A DNA stretch of 64,000 nucleotides. Origin: WHSO01 sp050485485 (GTDB lineage: Bacteria; Pseudomonadota; Alphaproteobacteria; SMXQ01). The stretch is taken from contig JBJHBM010000008.1 in NCBI GenBank assembly GCA_050485485.1, positions 1-64,000 of the forward strand, written 5' to 3'. Within the stretch, counting starts at the first letter, position 1, and each line of letters starts with the position of its first letter. Both the position numbers and the translations under genes were made by a program. Positions 58,014-64,000 of the stretch are shown here, piece by piece. The notes below the pieces were generated by a model. That model made no database searches, was not told the DNA's origin, and saw nothing but the letters and a program-made list of their open reading frames with translations.

Positions 58014-59123
58014 CTACCTCTTCCGCTTTCCGCGTCCCGCGGCCCCGGCCGCGCGCGCGGGCGTCTTGCGGGCCTTGCGGCGCTTCACGGCCTCCTCGGG
58101 CGCGGGCGTAGCGCCGGTGCGCTCCATCATACCGACATGGCCCCAGGTGTCCTCGTAGTTGCGCTGGGCGTCGTCGGTAAGGAAACGCGCCTCGATGTCC
58201 TTGATCTCGTAATAGCCCATCAGTTTGCGCACCTCGGTGCGGCCCCACGGGCTCGCCTTGGTGCGCTCGGCGAGGTCGCGCAGCGCCTCCGCGCCGCGCA
58301 GCTTCAGGTCGTGCAGGACGTGCCAGGCCGCGTTGAGGCCGGCGTTGGCGGCGATCGTCGGATAGAGCACGATGCGCGCGCCGAGATCCTCGTATTCCTG
58401 CGGCGTCGGTGCGGGATCCCCGCCGCCCCAGATGACGAGCAGCGGCGCGGGGATGCGGCGTGCCGCCGCGCGCACCTGCTCGCGGGTCTCCACCGAGTTG
58501 AGCCACACGAAGTCGGCGCCGCCGTCCGTGACGTACGCCACCGAGCGCTCGACCGCCTCCTCGAAGGAACTGCCCTCGGCGCCCAGGACGTCGCAGCGCG
58601 CGCAGATGACGAAATCGGGATCGGCCGCGTCGCGCGCGGCGACCGCGGCGCGGTACTTGCCCACCGCTTCTTCGATCGGGATGCAGCGCCGCCCCGGCTG
58701 GGTGCCGGACTTCTTGGGCGCCTCTTGGTCCTCGATCTGAAGCGCGGCGACGCCGCTGCGGATCACCTCCTGGACGGTGTAATGGACGTTGACCGCGTTG
58801 CCGAAGCCGGTGTCGGTGTCGAGCAGGATCGGGATGCCGGAGCGCGCGGCACAGTGGCGCGCGTGGTCCACCACGTCGCGCAGGCCGATGATGCCGGCAT
58901 CCGGCACGCCCAGCAGATAGGCCGACATCTGCGAGCCCGCGACGAAGAAGCATTCGAAGCCGGCCTCCTCGGCGATGCGGGCGTAGACCGGGCTGAAGCC
59001 GCCCGGCATCACCGTGAGCGTGTCGCGCCCGAGGATGTCGCGGAACCAGAGGCGCTTGCGGCGCACCGATTCCGCGTAGGTCTCGTTCTTCGGCGGCTTG
59101 TTCCAGGCCGGTCGCTTCGCCAT
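58014..59123 (-). CDS. Isocitrate lyase/PEP mutase superfamily protein
   Basis: A 369-residue TIM-barrel enzyme. TVMPGGFSPVYARIAEEAGF, GIPILLDTDTGFGNAVNVHY with the metal-site Asp residues, and ALQIEDQEAPKKSG are family hallmarks. The active-site loop reads KKSGTQPG instead of KKCGH or KRCGH, so it lacks the catalytic Cys of isocitrate and methylisocitrate lyases. It is more like carboxyvinyl-carboxyphosphonate mutase or oxaloacetate decarboxylase relatives. A lysine- and arginine-rich tail closes it. GACGAGGGA lies directly before the ATG. It is probably co-transcribed with the hydantoinase gene. Confidence 0.88.
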   Translation of the reverse strand: MAKRPAWNKPPKNETYAESVRRKRLWFRDILGRDTLTVMPGGFSPVYARIAEEAGFECFFVAGSQMSAYLLGVPDAGIIGLRDVVDHARHCAARSGIPILLDTDTGFGNAVNVHYTVQEVIRSGVAALQIEDQEAPKKSGTQPGRRCIPIEEAVGKYRAAVAARDAADPDFVICARCDVLGAEGSSFEEAVERSVAYVTDGGADFVWLNSVETREQVRAAARRIPAPLLVIWGGGDPAPTPQEYEDLGARIVLYPTIAANAGLNAAWHVLHDLKLRGAEALRDLAERTKASPWGRTEVRKLMGYYEIKDIEARFLTDDAQRNYEDTWGHVGMMERTGATPAPEEAVKRRKARKTPARAAGAAGRGKRKR

Positions 59124-59160
59124 TCCCTCGTCTTCCCCCTATCCGGCCCGCCGGTCCTTG

Positions 59161-59805
59161 CTATTTCGGCTCCGCCGACCAGCCATAAAGCTCGATGGTG
59201 GAGCGGCCGGCCTTGATCTCGGCGATGGTCCGGGCCTCCTTGTCCTCGCGCGCCTGGGAAGCGTCGAGGGCCTCCGCGAGGCGCGCGCGCGGAATCGCCA
59301 CCACGCCGTCGCGGTCCCCCACCACCACGTCGCCCGGCGCGACGGCGACGCCGCCGATGGTCACGGAGCGGTTGATGGCGCCGCCCTCCTCCTTGGTGGT
59401 GCCCTGGATCGCGAGGCAGCGCGCGAACACCGGAAAACCGATCTCCTCCAGGAGGTCGGCATCGCGCACGCCGCCGTCGATCACGAGCCCGCCCAGCTTG
59501 CGGGCGATGCAGGCGAAGGCCATGATCTCGCCGAAGTAGCCGGCCTCGTAGCCGCCGCCCACGTCCACCACCAGCACGTCGCCCGGACGCGCCGCATAGA
59601 TCGCGCGATGGATGTTGATGTTGTTGAACGGCTTGGCGACCACCGTCACGGCCGGGCCGCACAGCTTCATGCCCGGCGCGACCGGCTTGATGGCGGCGGG
59701 CAGCGCGCCGGTCCGCCCCATCGCCTCGTGGATGGTGGCGGACGGAAAGCCCGCCGCGCGCACGAGCAGGGCGGGGGCGGGGCGTTCGATCTCGGGAATG
59801 CTCAT
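59161..59805 (-). CDS. RraA-family protein, copy 1
   Basis: A 214-residue protein of the RraA/4-hydroxy-4-methyl-2-oxoglutarate aldolase family. Metal and substrate residues are expected in LGGLVIDGGVRDADLLEEIG, which keeps the Arg and Asp of the RDxD-like site, and in GDVLVVDVGGGYEAGYFGEI. Family members act as aldolases or oxaloacetate decarboxylases in ring-cleavage pathways, or as RNase E regulators. AGGTGAGG precedes the Met at 59805. It is the third of three tandem members, four bases after copy 2. In this catabolic setting an aldolase role is more likely than RNase control. Confidence 0.9.
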   Translation of the reverse strand: MSIPEIERPAPALLVRAAGFPSATIHEAMGRTGALPAAIKPVAPGMKLCGPAVTVVAKPFNNINIHRAIYAARPGDVLVVDVGGGYEAGYFGEIMAFACIARKLGGLVIDGGVRDADLLEEIGFPVFARCLAIQGTTKEEGGAINRSVTIGGVAVAPGDVVVGDRDGVVAIPRARLAEALDASQAREDKEARTIAEIKAGRSTIELYGWSAEPK

Positions 59806-59809
59806 CGCC

Positions 59810-60457
59810 TCACCTCTTGGTCTGCAAGCCGTGGTAGCCGTGGGCCTTGCGGGCCTCAACCAGCGGCTTGCCCGTCTTCACGTCGGCGATGATGCGTGCC
59901 TCCGCCTCCGCGATGGCAGTCGCGATATCGAGCACCTCGCGCCCTTTCTCCTGCGGCACCACAAGAACGCCGTCGTCGGTGCCCATCACGATGTCGCCGG
60001 GGCGCACCTGCACGTCACCGAGCGAGACCGTCACCCCGATGCCGTCCACCTCGACGCGGTCCTTTCCGGTGCGCATGAATCGTCCGCGCGAAAAGATCGG
60101 GTAGCCGACCTCGAGCGAGCCGGCCACGTCGCGGCACACGCCGTGGATCACGGTGCCGGCGACGCCGCGCTGTTTGGCGGTGGTGGTGAGGATGTCGCCC
60201 CACACGGTGCAGTCGAGCCGGCCGGCGTTGTCGAGCACCACCACGCCCCCCGGCGGCACGTCGTCGATATAGTCCCCGACGGTGCCCTTGACGAGGCCGC
60301 ACGGCCGGTACTTGAGCGTGAACGCGCGCCCGGCCACGTGGTGGCCGACGGCGAGCGGCGCGATGCCCTGGGCCATGCCGTGAATGCCAAGCCGGTCGAG
60401 CGCGTCCGAGACGGACGCCGCCGCGAGACCCTGGAAGCCGCGGACGATGTCATCCAT
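59810..60457 (-). CDS. RraA-family protein, copy 2
   Basis: A 215-residue member of the same family as its neighbours. AAASVSDALDRLGIHGMAQG, GGVVVLDNAGRLDCTVWGDI, VAGTVIHGVCRDVAGSLEVG and GDIVMGTDDGVLVVPQEKG mark the fold; the Arg-Asp of the active site is in HGVCRDVA. It differs clearly from copies 1 and 3, so the three are probably old duplicates with distinct substrates rather than recent copies. AAGGAGGAG precedes the start at 60457. It is 27 bases after copy 3. Confidence 0.9.
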   Translation of the reverse strand: MDDIVRGFQGLAAASVSDALDRLGIHGMAQGIAPLAVGHHVAGRAFTLKYRPCGLVKGTVGDYIDDVPPGGVVVLDNAGRLDCTVWGDILTTTAKQRGVAGTVIHGVCRDVAGSLEVGYPIFSRGRFMRTGKDRVEVDGIGVTVSLGDVQVRPGDIVMGTDDGVLVVPQEKGREVLDIATAIAEAEARIIADVKTGKPLVEARKAHGYHGLQTKR

Positions 60458-60484
60458 GTACCGATGCTCCTCCTTTATATCCTA

Positions 60485-61162
60485 TCATCCCGATGATTTC
60501 CTGTCGCGGGCCAGCATCGATTCGTAGCCGCCCGTCTCCATCACCTCCACGATGGAGGCACCCTTGCGCACCGCCTCGGCCATGCGTGCCTCGCGCGCCG
60601 CAATCTCCTCGCCCGCCGCGATCACCTCCTCGGCGCGCGCCTTGGGAACGATGACGGTGCCCGACCCGTCCGCGACGACGTAGTCGCCGGGGTGCACCTG
60701 CACGCCTGCGAACTGGATCTCGGCATTGACCGAATCCTGGATCACGCGGGTGCGCGCCGTGATCGGGACCACCGCGCGAGCATAGACCGGGAAACCCGCC
60801 GCCTGGCAATCATCGATGTCGCGGCAGGCGCCGTCGATGACGATGCCGGCAAGCCCCTTGGTGGCGGCCGCGAGCGACAGGAGCCCGCCCCAGCCCGGCA
60901 CGTCGGTGCGTCCCGCGAGCTCCATCACCAGGACGTCGCCGGGCCCAGCCGCCTCGATCGCCTCGGTGCCGAGGTGGCGGGTGGTGGTCTCGAAGCCCTG
61001 GGGCTTGAGCTTGACGGTGACGGCGCGCCCGGCGATGCGTGGGCACGGCCACTGGGGCCGGATGCCGAGGGTCGCGCCCTTGAGGCCGAGCTTGTCGAGC
61101 GCGTCCGAAACCGTGCAGGCGTCGAGCTTCCTGAGCCGTTCGACGAGATTATCCTGGGCCAT
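60485..61162 (-). CDS. RraA-family protein, copy 3
   Basis: A 225-residue member of the family with CTVSDALDKLGLKGATLG, GDVLVMELAGRTDVPGWGGL, LAGIVIDGACRDIDDCQAAG and GDYVVADGSGTVIVPKARAE. The Arg-Asp pair is in DGACRDID. It is the first of the tandem triplet in transcription order; CGGAGCAG precedes the Met at 61162. The RidA-family gene lies 106 bases upstream in a gap where I see nothing certain. Confidence 0.9.
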   Translation of the reverse strand: MAQDNLVERLRKLDACTVSDALDKLGLKGATLGIRPQWPCPRIAGRAVTVKLKPQGFETTTRHLGTEAIEAAGPGDVLVMELAGRTDVPGWGGLLSLAAATKGLAGIVIDGACRDIDDCQAAGFPVYARAVVPITARTRVIQDSVNAEIQFAGVQVHPGDYVVADGSGTVIVPKARAEEVIAAGEEIAAREARMAEAVRKGASIVEVMETGGYESMLARDRKSSG

Positions 61163-61268
61163 GTCTGCTCCGATCGGATTGAAGGCAGAGCGCCTTGATA
61201 AGTCATTTGGGGTGCCGGGACCAGCCCCGGGCGAAGTCAAAACACCTTTGCCGAACCGGCGAACCGGC

Positions 61269-61643
61269 CTAAAGGACGGCGATGAACTCGAGCCGTATCC
61301 AATGGCGCCCGATGTCGCTCGCGATGGTGTGGCGCACCGGCCGGTCATTCTCGTCCGGGAACGTGCGGATCCATTCGGCGTTGACGAGGTCGCGGTCGGC
61401 GCGGTCCATCAGGTAGGCCACGACCTTGCCGATGTCGCCCACCGTGCCGCCGCCGCGCTCGACGATCGTGCGCATGTTGGCCCGGGCGATCTGGACCGCC
61501 TTGTCCTCGGGCACCTCTCCGGTCGCCGGGTCCTGGCCGCCGACCGCCGAGGAGAACAGGACGTTGCCGACCTTGACGGCGGTCGGGAACGGCTGCGGTT
61601 GGGACGGGACCCCCTTGCCCGCGATGATCTGACGTTTTGCCAT
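61269..61643 (-). CDS. RidA-family protein
   Basis: A 124-residue protein of the RidA/YjgF/UK114 family, which hydrolyses reactive enamine or imine intermediates, or acts as a ring-opening deaminase in catabolic operons. KVGNVLFSSAVGGQDPATGE, VQIARANMRTIVERGGGTVG and DENDRPVRHTIASDIGRHWI follow the family order; the Arg in RPVRHTIAS is the likely substrate-binding residue. The Met at 61643 is used; Mets at 61655 and 61679 are possible and none has a strong ribosome site. It leads the minus-strand operon and is divergent from the dioxygenase gene, suggesting joint control from the 104 bases between. Confidence 0.85.
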   Translation of the reverse strand: MAKRQIIAGKGVPSQPQPFPTAVKVGNVLFSSAVGGQDPATGEVPEDKAVQIARANMRTIVERGGGTVGDIGKVVAYLMDRADRDLVNAEWIRTFPDENDRPVRHTIASDIGRHWIRLEFIAVL

Positions 61644-61747
61644 TTTTGGATCCATGTTTCGAATACCGGATTCTTCCATGCTAAGTTAGCGCGCCGCCGC
61701 GCCCATCGCTAGAGCGCGTGCACCACAAAAAACAAAACGGGAAGACC

Positions 61748-62659
61748 ATGTCTCAGATCGTCGGTTGCATCGCCATGTCACACGGCCCTCAGCTGCTCGC
61801 ACCCCCGGAACGCTGGGACGAGCTGCCGAGCCGCACGCGCGGACCCTTCAATCCCAAGCCCGGCATCGCGGCCGAGATCACGCCCGAGGCAAAAAAGGCT
61901 CATGCCGAGCGGTGCACGGCGGCGATCGCGCGCCTGCGCGACATACTCGCGGAATGGCGGCCCGACACGGTGGTGATCTTCGGCGACGACCAGGAAGAGA
62001 ACATCCTGTTCGACAACATGACGCCGTTTACGATCTACATCGGCGCGGAAGCCGATGCGACCCTCAAGTTCCGCTACTTCGGCGCCAAGGAGACGGACCA
62101 GATCACGCGTTATCGCGTCGACGACACGCTCGCGCGCGAGCTTCTCGACGGCGCGCTCAATGCCGGCTTCGACCCGGCCTGGTCGAAGGAGCTGCGCTAC
62201 CATGCCGGGCTCGGCCACGCTTTCGGCCGCGCCCTCGATTTTCTGATGCCCCGGCCGCTGCCTGCGATCGTGCCGATCATGGTCAACACCTATTATCCGC
62301 CCGCGCCGAGCGCGCGACGCTGTTTCGCCTTCGGCCAGGCGATCGGTGCCGCGCTCCGCTCGAGCGCCCGGGGCGGGCGCGTCGTAGTCATCGGCTCGGG
62401 CGGCCTCAGCCACACCAAGATCGATGAAACCCTGGACCGCGCCTTCATCGACGCGCTCGAGCGCCACGATACGGACTATCTGCAGGCGATGCCGTCCGAC
62501 GTCCTGGTCGGCGGCACCTCGGAGATCCGCAACTGGATCGCGGTGGCGGGCGTCGCCGCGGCGCCCGCCCGCATGATCGACTATGTGCCGTGCTACCGGG
62601 CCGAGACCGGCGTCGGCTGCGCCATGGGTTTCGCCGCCTGGGAGCGGGTCGCCGCCTGA
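61748..62659 (+). CDS. Class III extradiol dioxygenase, LigB-like
   Basis: A 303-residue member of the LigB superfamily, ring-cleaving non-haem iron enzymes. His12 in AMSHGPQLLAPP is the first iron ligand, and His222 in IGSGGLSHTKIDE corresponds to the catalytic His. The position usually written DH is DDQ here (VIFGDDQEENIL), so the second ligand His seems to be replaced by Gln or supplied elsewhere. Such DDQ forms seem to me a recognisable subgroup of unknown substrate. GGGAAG precedes the ATG. It is the only long plus-strand gene of the catabolic region, and its end faces the amidohydrolase gene 11 bases away. Confidence 0.88.
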   Translation: MSQIVGCIAMSHGPQLLAPPERWDELPSRTRGPFNPKPGIAAEITPEAKKAHAERCTAAIARLRDILAEWRPDTVVIFGDDQEENILFDNMTPFTIYIGAEADATLKFRYFGAKETDQITRYRVDDTLARELLDGALNAGFDPAWSKELRYHAGLGHAFGRALDFLMPRPLPAIVPIMVNTYYPPAPSARRCFAFGQAIGAALRSSARGGRVVVIGSGGLSHTKIDETLDRAFIDALERHDTDYLQAMPSDVLVGGTSEIRNWIAVAGVAAAPARMIDYVPCYRAETGVGCAMGFAAWERVAA

Positions 62660-62670
62660 CACCGCCGCCG

Positions 62671-63609
62671 CTAGATCGCGAGGCCCAGGAGACGGGCAGC
62701 GTTGCCCGACAGGACCGCGGCGCGATCCGCCGCGCTCAATCCCAGCTCGTCCACCAGGGCAAGCCCCCGCCGCTTGAGCGGCGTCAGCGGCGGCGCGTCG
62801 GTGCCGAACACGATGCGCCCCGCGCCGATCGTCTCGATCGCGCAGCGCACCGCAGGCGCGTGATAGCTCACCATGTCGAGATGGATCATCTTGAGGTATT
62901 CGCTCGGGGGCCGACGGATACGCATGCTGGCCATGTCCTCGGGGCGCGTGTAGAAGCCGTCGGTCTGGAACGCGTAGTTGTAGTCGAGCCGTCCCACCAC
63001 CTCGCAAATGCCGCCCCCGAGATGGGTCGCGACGATCTTCAGGGTGGGAAAATCCTCCAGCACGCCATAAAGGATCAGGCGGGCCAGAGCGAGGCAGCTA
63101 TCGAACGGCCGCCCGACACTCGACGCCAGCCGGTATTCGCGCAGACGCTCCTCGCCGAAGCCGACGGCGGGCGGATGCATCATTACCGGGACGTCGAGCC
63201 GTGTCACGAGATCAAAGAACGGACGCGCCTCGGGATCGTCGGGATAACCACCCTGATGGCTGGAGGCAATCATAACCCCCTTGAGCCCGTCTTCCATGAT
63301 CGCGCGCTCGAGTTCGCGCAGGTAGGCGTCGCCGCCGCCCGGCACACAGCAAGCGAGTGCAAGGATGCGGCCTTCCGAACGGTCCTGGACTTCGGCGAGA
63401 TAGCGGTTCGAGAGCGCGATGGCCTCGAGTCCTTCCTCGCGTGACAAGCGACGCAGGTAATGATGCGGGTCGCTCACCACGCTGACATCGATGCCGGCCT
63501 CGTCCTGGGCGGTCCGGACCCGGTCCACGGTCATCTGACAACGACCCTTCCAGACCGGCTTCTCGGATTCGCGGGGCGGAATGACGTGGGTATGCCAGTC
63601 GATGATCAC
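62671..63609 (-). CDS. Amidohydrolase-2 family protein, ACMSD-like decarboxylase candidate
   Basis: A 312-residue TIM-barrel metal enzyme. IIDWHTHVIPP gives the HxH metal pair, VMMHPPAVG and IVATHLGGGICE carry the further His residues, and IVFGTDAPP the metal Asp. The sequence fits the amidohydrolase-2 group, which includes alpha-amino-beta-carboxymuconate-semialdehyde decarboxylase and non-oxidative aromatic acid decarboxylases. The start is a GTG at 63609 with GAGGTG six bases before it; a TTG at 63621 is less likely. It is 28 bases after the UbiD gene and should act in the same pathway. Confidence 0.88.
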   Translation of the reverse strand: MIIDWHTHVIPPRESEKPVWKGRCQMTVDRVRTAQDEAGIDVSVVSDPHHYLRRLSREEGLEAIALSNRYLAEVQDRSEGRILALACCVPGGGDAYLRELERAIMEDGLKGVMIASSHQGGYPDDPEARPFFDLVTRLDVPVMMHPPAVGFGEERLREYRLASSVGRPFDSCLALARLILYGVLEDFPTLKIVATHLGGGICEVVGRLDYNYAFQTDGFYTRPEDMASMRIRRPPSEYLKMIHLDMVSYHAPAVRCAIETIGAGRIVFGTDAPPLTPLKRRGLALVDELGLSAADRAAVLSGNAARLLGLAI

Positions 63610-63637
63610 AGGACACCTCAAGACGCGCCACGACGGC

Positions 63638-64000
63638 TCAGCGCGTCGACGGGATGGTTCTCAGGAAACGGAGCTGGTCGAGCCACTTCTTGCGGACTCT
63701 CTCGGAATATTCGGGCTCGATCAGGTTGACCTTGGGAAACTCGTCCTTCCAGTGGAACGGCCTTACCGCGTAGATGATGATGCGGGAATTGGTGATGTCG
63801 CCGGATTCGCGCTTGGCGGGGCTCAGCATCGGGTCGATGTGGCCGGTCCAGGTGCCGTCGATAATGTCCGACTGGGTCTTGGGATCCCAGCGTGTCGCCA
63901 TCGCCCACATCACCTCGGCCGTGCTGGTGATATCGATATCGTCGTCCACCACCATCGTGACCCGATTCATGTAGGAGCCCGCGGCGCAACCGGCCGCGAC
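63638..64000 (-). CDS. UbiD-family decarboxylase, N-terminus beyond window edge
   Basis: The last 120 codons of a UbiD-type decarboxylase. AAGCAAGSYMNRVTMVVDDD and DITSTAEVMWAMATRWDP belong to the conserved C-terminal domain, and the Asp run is the usual VVDDDID of the family. UbiD enzymes use prenylated FMN to decarboxylate (or carboxylate) aromatic and unsaturated acids. The gene runs in from the right edge and is followed by the amidohydrolase gene, supporting a role in aromatic acid breakdown. A partner UbiX is not visible. Confidence 0.9.
   Translation of the reverse strand, partial: VAAGCAAGSYMNRVTMVVDDDIDITSTAEVMWAMATRWDPKTQSDIIDGTWTGHIDPMLSPAKRESGDITNSRIIIYAVRPFHWKDEFPKVNLIEPEYSERVRKKWLDQLRFLRTIPSTR

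Noticed and set aside
1..64000. Search for CRISPR arrays, tRNA, rRNA and transposase genes
   Set aside because: No evenly spaced direct repeats longer than the 10-11 bp operator blocks, no tRNA-like cloverleaf with CCA-type end noticed, and no IS-type gene or terminal repeats seen.

Overview
The window is about 64 kb of very GC-rich DNA in which nearly every codon ends in G or C. It looks like the chromosome of an alphaproteobacterium, probably from the Rhodospirillales or a related order. The grounds are GGAAC-N16/17-NGTT promoters of the EcfG (general stress) type, a solitary TctC-type binding protein, ECF sigma/anti-sigma pairs and a Wzx/Wzy-type exopolysaccharide (EPS) locus. This placement is inferred from content, not from a database search. 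I see no rRNA, tRNA, CRISPR array, insertion sequence or phage gene.

Region by region. Positions 1-6400 (all minus): a truncated alpha/beta hydrolase, a PA2778/PA2779-type peptidase pair, two uncharacterised proteins, and an operon of outer-membrane lipoprotein, response regulator and histidine kinase. Positions 6600-13900: a TctC binding protein with a clear promoter and terminator, an MFS exporter, a CrtI-like oxidoreductase, an aldo/keto reductase and a D-aminoacylase-type amidohydrolase. Positions 13900-20200: ECF sigma/anti-sigma pair 1, a PRC-barrel protein, PEP synthase and a membrane-anchored peptidoglycan-binding protein.

Positions 20200-43000 form the EPS locus. It holds an orphan OmpR-type regulator whose receiver lacks the phosphorylatable Asp, GDP-mannose synthesis (manC), export (Wza, Wzc), the initiating phosphotransferase, six glycosyltransferases, a Wzy-like polymerase, a Tat-exported beta-helix protein, a pyruvyltransferase-like protein, a Wzx flippase, and gmd plus GDP-fucose synthase. 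Positions 43200-46200 hold a DUF4340 protein, a DUF4168 protein and ECF pair 2. Positions 46300-52600 are a second sugar module (SAF-domain oxidoreductase, GT2, glucose-1-phosphate cytidylyltransferase, SDR, C-methyltransferase-like protein, RmlC-like epimerase) that suggests a CDP-linked C-methylated sugar. It ends against a convergent glgB.

Positions 54800-64000 are catabolic: a MetE-like protein, a 24-residue membrane peptide, hydantoinase B, a PEP-mutase-family protein, three tandem RraA-family proteins, RidA, a class III extradiol dioxygenase, an ACMSD-like amidohydrolase and the end of a UbiD decarboxylase. Together they suggest ring-cleavage or decarboxylation of an aromatic or heteroaromatic acid.

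The most interesting signal is regulatory. A GTCACAG-like word, often in 10-11 bp tandem repeats as bound by OmpR/PhoB-family regulators, occurs in the upstream DNA of the orphan regulator, the initiating phosphotransferase, gmd, the CDP-sugar module, ECF pair 1 and the gene next to the two-component system. With the regulator paralogues and the EcfG-like promoters it suggests a dedicated EPS/envelope regulon. All calls come from reading the sequence; no searches were run.
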